From: Corallochytrium limacisporum
Taxonomy: Eukaryota > Opisthokonta
DNA length: 58,524 bases
Assembly: GCA_002811645.1 (NCBI GenBank)
Contig: PDIP01000078.1
Location: forward strand, 72,421-130,944
Direction: 5' to 3'
Positions 48,664 to 57,684 of the stretch are shown here, one piece after another. The translations under genes were made by a program, and so were the position numbers. Below the pieces are notes generated by a model, which ran no database searches, had not been told where the DNA came from, and saw nothing but the letters and a program-made list of their open reading frames with translations. Position 1 is the stretch's first letter. Every line of letters begins with the position of its first letter.

Positions 48664-50706
48664 CTACAATTTCCGGGACTGACTGGACCGCTGGCTCTTC
48701 CGATACATGAAGTCACGGAAGTTGACAGGAGCAGACACCTCCACTGTGGCAGGGGTCACTGTTGTTGCTGTGCTGGCCGTGATGGTGGCATGGTGATGCT
48801 GAGATGATAAGTGACGCAGAGGAACATGCATCTCTGGCATTCCGTGGAAGCGTTTGACAGGTCCACCACTGTGATTCTCTGGCTTGGTCAAACTCCGCTT
48901 GCAGCCGATGACTGCATCGCCTTCGGACTCATCATCATCATCATCATTGCTGATGGGTGGCGACAAAGGTCGGCAGGGTTCTCCAGTAAGGTCAGGATCG
49001 TACTCATCCATACCTTTTAGGGCTTTCTTTTGCAAATCCATCACTTTGCTGTGTGCAGTATGGATGTCATATAGCGGTAACGGCGTTGGTGTCGATGCGC
49101 CCGACGATTGCGACCCGAGGGATGCCGAACCCAGTTCCTTATGTGCCACCACCTTGGTTGCCTGTATAGACACCCTTCGGCGCATGATTTGGCCCAAGAT
49201 ACTACTTCGTGGGGTGGAGGACTTGTCTCCATTGTCGCTTCTATTCTGCAATGAGTCCTGAGTACCAAACTCCGGTGTACTTTGTGGATTCTTTTCCTGT
49301 CTGTTCTTTAACAGATTCTTTAACGTCGGTGCTTGAAAAGGGGCCGATGAGCTCTGATTCTTACTTCCATTGCCTTTCTTTGCAGACACGTGGGCAAAGG
49401 CTTTGAACAGCGCAGAATCCATAACTTTCCTTGGCTTCCACTTGGAATCTTTCAGTTCCGGCAGTTCGGAATCATTCCTCACGTTGGCAAAGGCCGTCGA
49501 CGTCTCTGGCGGTAAGGCATCTGTGGTATTCCCTTTCGATGAACGTCCAAACTGACTGAGCAAATTCCGTGCGGCTGCCATGCGCTGCGCCCTTTCGTCT
49601 TCGACTGCAAATCGTGTCGGAGTCCGTCTCTTCCGGCTACTTTTGCGCTCGCCGCTGCGCACCAGTTGCTTGCTTGGCGTCAGGATTAATTCCTCGCCAG
49701 TCAAGGGATTTACACGTCCCTCGGCCAAAGCGCTGATCTTTTGCGGTGACATCAGACTGCCTGCGTATGGCATTTCCGCAAGTGCTTTACCTTCCGGCAA
49801 GGAATTGAGTGGCACACATTGCTTCAGTTTGGGATCGAATACCTGTTGATATAGGAAAGTTTCCACAGCTTCTCTAAAGCGGTCCAGATAGCCCACTGGT
49901 GCCTTCTCATTGTGCACACCTTTGAGCCCGAGGTCCTTGATCACACGTTCTACATTGCCTTGGTATCGCCATAGAAGGTTGAATGCCTTTTTCAGACCCA
50001 TGCCTTTAACATTATCCAAGTAATCGCAACCGCTGAGAATGCACATATGCATAAAGTCCAGTTGGGTCCAACCCCGCAACGACTTACCACTGATTGTCAC
50101 TTCGCTCCAATCATCTATTGCAATCTCATCGCAATTGCCCTCACGATCCAATTTAAGCAGAAGATGACGAATTCCAAACACAAGCATATCACTATCTTCG
50201 CTAATGACACCGTCGACCAGCTTGTTCTTGTACAAATAGGCCAGTTGGCTATCTGCTTCGTACGGTGCCACAAGATATTCGATATCCCGCTTGCGCAGAG
50301 CCCGAATAAGACTAAGTGCCATCTGTGGTGTGACATCGCAACACTTCTGGAACATTTCTACTGCTTGCTTCTTTTTGCCTTCTGCTTCCAAGAGCATCGC
50401 CTTGCGTTTGATGGCCTGCCGATTCTCGCGGCGTTTGTCTTCAGTCATCTTCTTCGCAGGCAAGGGTCCACCGTCAAAAACAATAACAGGCTTTACGCCA
50501 AAGTGCTTTAACATCATACAACGATCTATGCAGTAATCAACATATCCTGTTGTATGCTTTCCCAGGACCACCTCTCTTGCACATCGATATACTCCGCGAT
50601 GCAACCATCCATATGCGTCAACACCGACTTTCTTACCCTTATATTCTTTCACATGGGCCTTGCGGATGTTGTCCTTGAGTAGGGGAAGCAATCCCGAGAT
50701 GCCCAT
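48664..50706 (-). CDS. EXO1: Exonuclease 1 (Rad2/XPG family 5'-3' nuclease)
   Basis: A 680-residue nuclease for mismatch repair, resection and recombination. The N-terminal domain starts MGISGLLPLLKDN, with Asp30 in VGVDAYGWLHRG and the metal-binding VFDGGPLPAKK, YEADSQLAYL, ISEDSDMLVFG and SGCDYLDNVKGMG motifs all present, so it should be active. The helix-two-turn-helix region (KGMGLKKAFNLL) follows. After about residue 360 the protein becomes basic and disordered, with SKQLVRSGERKSSRKRR as a likely nuclear signal; this tail normally binds mismatch-repair proteins and PCNA. Length is somewhat shorter than human EXO1 (846) and near yeast Exo1 (702). The ATG at 50706 has an aacATGG context. 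Confidence 0.95.
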   Translation of the reverse strand: MGISGLLPLLKDNIRKAHVKEYKGKKVGVDAYGWLHRGVYRCAREVVLGKHTTGYVDYCIDRCMMLKHFGVKPVIVFDGGPLPAKKMTEDKRRENRQAIKRKAMLLEAEGKKKQAVEMFQKCCDVTPQMALSLIRALRKRDIEYLVAPYEADSQLAYLYKNKLVDGVISEDSDMLVFGIRHLLLKLDREGNCDEIAIDDWSEVTISGKSLRGWTQLDFMHMCILSGCDYLDNVKGMGLKKAFNLLWRYQGNVERVIKDLGLKGVHNEKAPVGYLDRFREAVETFLYQQVFDPKLKQCVPLNSLPEGKALAEMPYAGSLMSPQKISALAEGRVNPLTGEELILTPSKQLVRSGERKSSRKRRTPTRFAVEDERAQRMAAARNLLSQFGRSSKGNTTDALPPETSTAFANVRNDSELPELKDSKWKPRKVMDSALFKAFAHVSAKKGNGSKNQSSSAPFQAPTLKNLLKNRQEKNPQSTPEFGTQDSLQNRSDNGDKSSTPRSSILGQIMRRRVSIQATKVVAHKELGSASLGSQSSGASTPTPLPLYDIHTAHSKVMDLQKKALKGMDEYDPDLTGEPCRPLSPPISNDDDDDESEGDAVIGCKRSLTKPENHSGGPVKRFHGMPEMHVPLRHLSSQHHHATITASTATTVTPATVEVSAPVNFRDFMYRKSQRSSQSRKL

Positions 50707-51398
50707 GTTTCTACTTAGTTCCCGCGCTCAAGAGCGGATGTCTCGGACTCTAGTGTCTACAACATGTTGTGAGTATAAGTGCCCATGTAAGAATTCCTTA
50801 CGACGTCGACTAAAGACGTTCACAGTCCCATCCTATTCTCCTCAGACCTATGCCGAAAAAATTACCATTGTGTCACTTTGATCATGGACTTTAGTAAACG
50901 AAACACATGTCAAACACTGCAACCAATTATACATGTTTAAGTCTACGCATCTTTATACGTGGCTCTGAGCCAAGGGCTGCCACTCTGGCCGGCCCCCCTT
51001 CTCTTTCCTCTCGCCCGGCTCTCTGTTTCGTTCGCGCCAAAATCGTTCTCCACTGGCCCTCCCCGGGGGGAGGGGGGGGGTTCGGGTAAGTGGGTTCTCC
51101 CACCCACCCTCCCGGTGGGGAGCGAGGGGGGGCCACGATCGGGGCCTACGATGAGGGTCCCCATTTCATTCATACGCATCAGCCGTCCTTCCGCTGCTGA
51201 CGGTCTCGTGGCTCCCAAAGACCCCCTCCCAGGAGACACCCTCCGAGGTCCACCCGTAAGGACCACTCCGTCAATGTATGACGGTGACACTTTCAGGTAT
51301 TTGAACCGGGAATTATCAGAACAACGTGCACGTTTTGGAAGCATCCTGTCATGTGACATTAATAGTCAACGAAGATCGTTAAAGAAAATCCCACCACA
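50707..51398. other. Divergent intergenic region between EXO1 and AspRS
   Basis: About 690 bp. A C(n)G(n) tract with flanking G runs lies at about 51057-51080, with a second G/C-rich segment near 51095-51130. No gene is supported; it likely carries both promoters. Confidence 0.5.
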
Positions 51399-53273
51399 AT
51401 GTTCACCCAGTTCACAAGAAGGATTGGGACAGAACCCTTGCCGGCTGGGATCCGGTTCTTTGCAACGACACCGCTGCGGGCCGGCGGTCACCATGCACTA
51501 CGATTGGGCCCCCGTACGGCTCCATGTGGTAAGCTGGGCCCTTATCTGGACGCTGGAGGGTCACCCTCTGTGACAGTGACAGGTTGGCTTGAGTACCGCC
51601 GGAGAAAAGGCTCAATGATGTTTTTCACTCTACGGGACATGACCGGTAGCGTACAGGTTGTCATGCAGGCCAATAACGATGATCCTTTGCGCCCAATGTT
51701 TGATGAGCTCAGAAAGGTCCCATTGGAGAGCATTGTTGCTGTGAGTGGCACACTGCAGCACCGTCCGACCGGTCAGGAGAAGGAGCCTGATCTTGGTGGG
51801 CACGACCCTGAGGATGCGGAGGACATCATGGGAAAGAGCCAGCATGTAGAAGTGACCGGGGTTTCCGATGTACAAATCATCAATACGGCTGTCTTCAAAC
51901 CATTTGATGTTGAGAAAGGTAATACGTTTGAAGTGCACGAATCCTTAGGACTGCAGCATCGCTACCTGCAGCTCCGCAGTCCTAAGCGCCTGCACATTTT
52001 ACGCCAGCGGAGTCGTTTCAATCAGGCCATGCGGGACCTTCTGCTCGAAAAGGACTTTCTGGAGGTCGAGACTCCCACACTAGTACGACAAAATGCAGAG
52101 GGTGCCCGACAGTACATTGTGCCCTCACGACATGAAGCAGGAATGTTTTTTGGATTGAGCCAGTCTCCCCAGCAGCATAAGCAATTGCTCATGGCATCGG
52201 GTGTTGATCGGTACTTCCAGTTTGCAAGGTGCTACAGAGATGAAGATCACCGTGCAGACCGCCAGCCGGAGTTCTCGCAATTGGATATGGAGGTGGCCTA
52301 TGCTGGTACTGAAGAAATGATGAACTTCACGGAAGCTCTGGTGAGAGCAGCAGTGATTCTAGGTCTGCGACACGAACTTGACGAGGGCCCCTTCCCGAGG
52401 ATGTCTTGGGACGACGCTAGTCGATTCTACTGCAGTGATAAGCCTGACGTTCGTCTGTCACGAATGATCCATTCGGACGTCAGCGAAACTGAAGTCCACA
52501 AGCGCTTCACTGTGGACGGATGCCTACATGATGCGGCCATGAGTAACGAAACATTTAGGGACCACGTAATGAACGAAGTCACGGAGCAAGCCCGGAAGCA
52601 TGGAATGGAACTAAAACTCGTCAGTGGCGGGGATGGCGGCGAGCTGACCTTCGAAGCCACAGGGCCCAAACTGATCACTGAGGAAGAGCTGGGCAAGATT
52701 CGCATGCGTATGGTTGAAGCAAGCGAGGAGTTGGGACTGGCGCAGGGCCCTAGAAAACGACCTGCTGACAAATTCGAATTCCTATGGGTCGAAAACTTCC
52801 CTTACTTGGAGATGGTCAACACTCCGGCAGGAGAGCGGCGCCTTGCTGCAGTGCATCACCCCTTTACTGCTCCCCCGGCCAACGTCTCCGTCGATGAGAT
52901 GGTGGCCATGGACGAGAAGTCCTTGCTAGCTTTACGTTCCCAGTCGTACGACCTTGTGCTCAACGGCCAAGAGGTAGGAGGTGGTAGTGTGCGTATACAT
53001 GATCCGGAGGAGCAGCGTCGGGTGTTTGTGGAAATACTGGGTCTCGATCCTGACCAATTCCAGCACTTGCTCAATGCGCTTTCCTCTGGCTGTCCGCCGC
53101 ACGCGGGATTGGCTTTGGGTCTCGATCGGCTGCTGGCAACTATGCTCAGTGTGGGAATTAGGGACGTTATTGCTTTTCCGAAAGCTACTTACGGCAAGGA
53201 CCCCATGCTCGGATGCCCGTCTAAGTTGGACGAATTTCTCCTGACGGAAAGACATGTGAAGGTGACAAAGTGA
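51399..53273 (+). CDS. DARS2: Mitochondrial aspartyl-tRNA synthetase
   Basis: A 624-residue bacterial-type class II synthetase that charges mitochondrial tRNA-Asp. The first ~30 residues (Arg-rich, FFATTPLR) look like a mitochondrial presequence. The OB-fold anticodon-binding domain includes VTGWLEYRRRKG and FFTLRDMTGSVQVV. Motif 1 is around DFLEVETPTLV; the flipping/recognition loop has FFGLSQSPQQHKQLLM. Motif 2 is FQFARCYRDEDHRADRQPEF, followed by QLDME. The bacterial GAD insertion lies between motifs 2 and 3. The catalytic core resumes at ENFPYLEM, HHPFTAP and YDLVLNGQEVGGGSVRIH, and motif 3 is GLALGLDRLLA. The length fits the family. The ATG has caATG with A at -3. It is convergent with RPIA. 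Confidence 0.95.
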   Translation: MFTQFTRRIGTEPLPAGIRFFATTPLRAGGHHALRLGPRTAPCGKLGPYLDAGGSPSVTVTGWLEYRRRKGSMMFFTLRDMTGSVQVVMQANNDDPLRPMFDELRKVPLESIVAVSGTLQHRPTGQEKEPDLGGHDPEDAEDIMGKSQHVEVTGVSDVQIINTAVFKPFDVEKGNTFEVHESLGLQHRYLQLRSPKRLHILRQRSRFNQAMRDLLLEKDFLEVETPTLVRQNAEGARQYIVPSRHEAGMFFGLSQSPQQHKQLLMASGVDRYFQFARCYRDEDHRADRQPEFSQLDMEVAYAGTEEMMNFTEALVRAAVILGLRHELDEGPFPRMSWDDASRFYCSDKPDVRLSRMIHSDVSETEVHKRFTVDGCLHDAAMSNETFRDHVMNEVTEQARKHGMELKLVSGGDGGELTFEATGPKLITEEELGKIRMRMVEASEELGLAQGPRKRPADKFEFLWVENFPYLEMVNTPAGERRLAAVHHPFTAPPANVSVDEMVAMDEKSLLALRSQSYDLVLNGQEVGGGSVRIHDPEEQRRVFVEILGLDPDQFQHLLNALSSGCPPHAGLALGLDRLLATMLSVGIRDVIAFPKATYGKDPMLGCPSKLDEFLLTERHVKVTK

Positions 53274-53399
53274 TCTTCGCGAAAAGTAAAACGAGTCATG
53301 ATGGTACATCTATCTAACAACTTTTCTGAAATAGATAATAATGATCTTCTACTATACCTTCAAGACAAGGGCACTGGCTCTTGAACACGGTAGTCTTCC

Positions 53400-54239
53400 T
53401 CAGACGGACGCAGGCGTGACCATGGCCACACTGCCGTCGGCATTTCCAAAGTACGCTCGCTCGGCCATGCGAATGAACAGACCTGTGGTAATCACACCAG
53501 GCAGAGGAGCGATCTTGGCTTCCAGAGCAGCAGGGTCCTTGATCTCTCCAAAATCAACATCCAAGATCATATGTCCGTTGTCGGTAATGACGGGTCCAGC
53601 CTTGGCCTTCGCCATGCGAAGCACTGGCTTACCACCCATAGCCTCAAACTTGCGGCCCAGCATGACCCGTGCGTTGGCCAGCACCTCAACAGGCACGCCC
53701 TTCTTCCATTTCTCACCTAAAATCTGGGACCGCTTAGTGTAGTCTGCAACCACGACAAACTTCTTGGACGCGAAGCAGCAGAGCTTCTCCTGCGTGTTTG
53801 CGCCACCGCCGCCCTTGATACAGTTTAACTCAGCATCACACTCGTCCGCACCGTCAATGTATACATCGATCTCTGGGTTACGATTTAGATCGGACAGAGG
53901 CAAATCATGCTTCTGGATTAAGTCGATGGCCTGGAAAGAGGAAGGGACGCAGCACTTAATGTTCAATCCCTCCTTGTGTACACGCTGGGCCAAGCGTTCC
54001 ACACCGAAAACAATGGTGGAGCCGGAACCAATACCTACGATCATTCCGTCAGTCACGTTCTCGTCGACTGCGGCGTAGGCAGCCTTGCGTTTTGCTTCAG
54101 CAACATCACCCATGTTGTTGATTTGAGAGAAAAATCTTTGGTTTCCTACACAAGCACACAGCTTAGCAGTATGTCCCCACGCATGGGTATTTAGTCCTGA
54201 TCTTTTTAAGCACCTGCTTGCAGACAGTAGACTAATCAT
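53400..54239 (-). CDS. RPIA: Ribose-5-phosphate isomerase A
   Basis: Converts ribose 5-phosphate and ribulose 5-phosphate in the pentose phosphate pathway. The conserved blocks are present: GIGSGSTIVFGVERLA, IDVYIDGADECD, KGGGGANTQEKL (catalytic Glu), AGPVITDNGHMILDVDF and PGVITTGLFIRMAERAYFG. The sequence is of the animal/fungal type. The ATG at 54239 gives 279 residues with a 42-residue Arg/Ser-rich N-terminal extension that resembles a mitochondrial presequence. An in-frame ATG at 54113 (aacATGGGTG, strong context) gives the usual cytosolic length of 237. Dual localisation by two starts is possible. It is convergent with AspRS (126 bp). Confidence 0.95.
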   Translation of the reverse strand: MISLLSASRCLKRSGLNTHAWGHTAKLCACVGNQRFFSQINNMGDVAEAKRKAAYAAVDENVTDGMIVGIGSGSTIVFGVERLAQRVHKEGLNIKCCVPSSFQAIDLIQKHDLPLSDLNRNPEIDVYIDGADECDAELNCIKGGGGANTQEKLCCFASKKFVVVADYTKRSQILGEKWKKGVPVEVLANARVMLGRKFEAMGGKPVLRMAKAKAGPVITDNGHMILDVDFGEIKDPAALEAKIAPLPGVITTGLFIRMAERAYFGNADGSVAMVTPASV

Positions 54240-54636
54240 TCCCACAAACTTGAGAAACTGGCTATGCACAAGTCATTCATACACAACACTGCTGAGTACA
54301 ACAGCGTTGCCCTGGTGAATCTGGTGCCGATGAAGAACCAGGAACGAGCAAACTCAGTGTGGTTTAAATTTTGCGCACTCTGAATGCAACGAGTGGACTC
54401 GTCCCTCAAGAATCCTTACGACCCCACGCGACCCCACCCCTCCCCCGGGGAAGGTGGGGGAAGGGGCGGCACAGGATTTCAATCTGCAACGAAGCCGTGA
54501 AGAAGGCCAAGGGGAGCGATAGCAGAGAAACTAACAGGAATCACGCGCCCATTTCGGAACGAAGATCCTTCTGATCATGACACGTTTGTCGGTTCTTTGG
54601 TAAATGGATTTGATTTAGTAAAATGTGATTGATATG
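54240..54636. other. Intergenic region upstream of RPIA
   Basis: About 400 bp including a C(n)G(n) tract with G runs near 54434-54465. No gene is seen. Confidence 0.5.
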
Positions 54637-57600
54637 TTAGCAACCATCAAGCGGACTGTTTTCAGGTGCCTGTGCTGAATCCTCTGTCTTGGCTGCTTCA
54701 GCCCCCATTCGAGGCGGAACGGGAGGAGAATCTTTGTGGGTCTGTTGCTCCCCTTGGACACTGACTGAACTGCTGCCCACCAAGCAATCGAGGGATCCGT
54801 CAGCTTTGAGATTATCCCTTATATGTGGGGCATGTTGTACAGACCACAGGGATCCCTCTTCTGCATTGAAGGCGACGCCCAAGAATGCAGCAGAGTTCTC
54901 TGAGCTGTTGATGATATTAATCTGAGAGGAGCCAAAGGCAATCGCCATCAATGCGCAAGAGTCAAGCTCATCGGCGCTGGAAATCAGCTCGGGGGTAGGC
55001 AAGGGACCCGGTGGTTCCGCCGGAATTTGATCGGCGAGGCTGATCTCAGAGGCGAAAGCAATTGGCATGAGTCGGGGTGAGTGGCTTTCCTCGTCCTCTG
55101 ACCCTGATGAGTCGACAGTGGAAACATTAGCTGGTACAATGAGCAGACTTTCCATCTGCTCCTTGTACTCCTTGGATTGGTTTACAAGGAAGATCATGGT
55201 TTCCTCCAGGATCCCGGCCGAGTTTTCTCCTAGCTGAAACCGCTCCAAGTCCAAAACTTCGTCGTACTCTTCAGCATGACACAGAGCAATGAAATTGTTT
55301 AGACTCCCGTCTTCGATTAGATCTGCTATATACTCGGTATAGTCGGCATCTGCACGTAGTGTTGCAAAGACAGCCCAAGTGGCATCGATGTCTTCATTCG
55401 ATGCTCTTGTGTGCTTCCAAGCGCCAATGGCATCCTCAGCCATCACGATACCAATCAGATGTCTGCATGTGGCTGAATGGGTGCACACATACGAGTGATA
55501 GTCGAAATCCTGCTCGATGCAGGAGTAATCTTCATCAGTGTGATCCACCAAAATGTCAGCTTCTACGAACTCATTTTCGAAGAACAGTATCTTCATTTCC
55601 AAATCTTCCAGCATGGCAATATCAAGTAAGTATACACAGTCATCAATCATGCTATCAACGTACTCAGAGTATTCCTGTTCTCGTTTCATGTCTGCGAAGA
55701 ACATCCAACTGGACGTAACGTCTTCTGGATCCAATGCTGGAAGCGACTTAGAAGTATGAAGGTCAACAAGGGCCTCAAGAATGAGCATGTCGACCATCGG
55801 TTGAGCAATGCTAAGGTACGCATAGAACTCAATCTCTTCGATTTCATGAGCATCAGCCTGCTTGTACTCTACAACCGACGCTTGGAACTCGAAGCTCTCC
55901 AAGAGAGCAATATCAATCAAGGGCAGGCACTCCTGTTCCAGAAGCTCTAACTCCTCTGCCAGTTGCAGATCGGCGAAAACGTCCCAGGTAGCGTCTATAT
56001 CTACAGCGTCAACTTCAGCAGACTCGGCTGCTTCGTTGGCCCATGTCTCGTTGAGAGTAATGGTGGTCAGATTCTGACAAAGCGGGGCCATGGTGAACAC
56101 ATACCAGTTGAATTCAGACTCCGAGGTTTCATTCGCGTCGTGGGTCGATGAGCTTCTTCTTTCCTCTCCTTTCAGCTCATTGACCATTACCCCAAGGTCA
56201 ATTTGACTATCATAATGTACGTTGTTGTGCATGCTTTCCCGCAGAGGGTGGTTCGTGTCAAGTACCTGGTCGTAGTCCAGTACAAGGTATGTGTCTACTT
56301 CGTCATCGACATGCGCAGGATACTCTGAGAATGCCTGAAATGCAGACGGGCTATCCATCGAGGTCGTACGATCAACTATACGAATATTGCGCACATGTTG
56401 AGTCGCTTTGACATCACAATCCTGCTCATCTGCATTCTTTGTGCAAATACTGGAGAGACCGGCAAGGTCAGTCATGCTCGCAATCAAAGACTCAAGGTCG
56501 ATTGATGAATTCGATCCACAGCGAGTCATTTTCTTGGCCGTGTGTCCCTGAACTGCCAGCTGAGCCGTTGCCTTGATTGAATTAGGGGTAAGTATGTTCA
56601 GATTTTCCATTGAACGCATAATGGACTGATAAAGCTCGGATGTTTTATCTTCCATTGTCCGGGATCGATCTTGGATAGCATTCCGAGCAACTTCCCCGGC
56701 AGTGAACTTGGTTAGGACAATTTTTGAAGCCGCCATCGCTTCAAGCATGACGTCCTCCTGTGGGGGGTCCATCTCCTCGCCCACATGAGACTGTAACCAA
56801 GACTCCACACTATGACGAGTATTTCGTGGCAAACGCTGATAATCATCAAGTGCGCTGTGTCCACTGATGGCAGAATCCACCTCACTGTTCGATTCCAGAC
56901 GGCAAGCCTGGGGTTCAGGGGGATACATTTCGCCACTGTAGCGAGCATAATGTTCAAAAGCACTATCAATTGCTGGCTCTGTATGAATGATACCAAGATT
57001 GGAATCCAAGTGTCTCTGGTCCTGTTGAATCTTCATGCGATGCTGAAAAAGATCAAGCTTTTCCGTGCCCTGCCGGTAAGCCAGGACCCGGCCGAGATAC
57101 CGGGCGCAGTCCTGGCAGGGAGCACATCCGCTGGCGCCATGAAAGACAAAATATCCATGCCTGGCCATGTTCCTAATACGTGGCTCACAACAAGCTTCCA
57201 CGACACAGTCCCTAATCGAATTAATTTCAAAGATCAATATCATACTGCTCGCCTGACCTCGAATGCTCGGAATCGTGAAGCGAGTGCCCGCAGTCATCAT
57301 CTGAGAAATCAGCACCACTGGCTGGCTTCGCTCTGTTGGCAGCTGTCTTACTGTCACGAACGCTTCAGGTCCGAAACCAGAGAATTCGAGCATGATCCTG
57401 CTTCGTCCAGGACCTTGGGGCCCACAGGGCAAACCAGTCCAGGCGCACAAAGTGGGCTGTAGCGTTGGTGAAGGTATGACTTGTGTCTTGGATTCATAGC
57501 TGGTATCATTGCAGCGATGGGGAACTGTTAATTCAGAGCTGCTGGTTGTGGCAGTCGCACCGTCGCTGTGTGTTTTCCTGCTGTTTGGCAATCTATGTAC

Positions 57601-57684
57601 GTTTGAATGACTCCGCTTGGGAGGGCCTCGCATAAAACTGCGGACCCGCTCACGCTGCTCGGCAATCTGGGTGTGCGCCCACAT
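54637..57684 (-). CDS. Large acidic protein with novel ~100-residue tandem repeats
   Basis: A 1,015-residue protein I do not recognise. The N-terminal 60 residues are basic and Ser/Thr-rich. Residues about 95-205 look like a small folded domain with several cysteines (ACCEPRI, CAPCQDCARYLG). The middle is acidic and disordered. Three units of about 95-110 residues run over residues 524-835. Each begins with an aromatic FNWYVF/FYAYLS/FDYHSY block, continues with a helical I..L..E segment, then a DIDATWDVFADL, DVTSSWMFFADM or DIDATWAVFATL block. After them a shorter motif recurs three times: LMPIAFASE, LMAIAFGSS, FLGVAFNAE. Strong negative charge suggests a scaffold or binding protein; no enzyme motif is seen. 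The ATG is at 57684 and the frame is unbroken. Confidence 0.75.
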   Translation of the reverse strand: MWAHTQIAEQRERVRSFMRGPPKRSHSNVHRLPNSRKTHSDGATATTSSSELTVPHRCNDTSYESKTQVIPSPTLQPTLCAWTGLPCGPQGPGRSRIMLEFSGFGPEAFVTVRQLPTERSQPVVLISQMMTAGTRFTIPSIRGQASSMILIFEINSIRDCVVEACCEPRIRNMARHGYFVFHGASGCAPCQDCARYLGRVLAYRQGTEKLDLFQHRMKIQQDQRHLDSNLGIIHTEPAIDSAFEHYARYSGEMYPPEPQACRLESNSEVDSAISGHSALDDYQRLPRNTRHSVESWLQSHVGEEMDPPQEDVMLEAMAASKIVLTKFTAGEVARNAIQDRSRTMEDKTSELYQSIMRSMENLNILTPNSIKATAQLAVQGHTAKKMTRCGSNSSIDLESLIASMTDLAGLSSICTKNADEQDCDVKATQHVRNIRIVDRTTSMDSPSAFQAFSEYPAHVDDEVDTYLVLDYDQVLDTNHPLRESMHNNVHYDSQIDLGVMVNELKGEERRSSSTHDANETSESEFNWYVFTMAPLCQNLTTITLNETWANEAAESAEVDAVDIDATWDVFADLQLAEELELLEQECLPLIDIALLESFEFQASVVEYKQADAHEIEEIEFYAYLSIAQPMVDMLILEALVDLHTSKSLPALDPEDVTSSWMFFADMKREQEYSEYVDSMIDDCVYLLDIAMLEDLEMKILFFENEFVEADILVDHTDEDYSCIEQDFDYHSYVCTHSATCRHLIGIVMAEDAIGAWKHTRASNEDIDATWAVFATLRADADYTEYIADLIEDGSLNNFIALCHAEEYDEVLDLERFQLGENSAGILEETMIFLVNQSKEYKEQMESLLIVPANVSTVDSSGSEDEESHSPRLMPIAFASEISLADQIPAEPPGPLPTPELISSADELDSCALMAIAFGSSQINIINSSENSAAFLGVAFNAEEGSLWSVQHAPHIRDNLKADGSLDCLVGSSSVSVQGEQQTHKDSPPVPPRMGAEAAKTEDSAQAPENSPLDGC
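55180..56115. repeat. Three diverged tandem protein repeats (about 285-330 bp each)
   Basis: Repeat units seen at the protein level in the gene above, with key Trp residues at positions 567, 660 and 770. The DNA copies are too diverged to align by eye at the base level. Confidence 0.65.
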
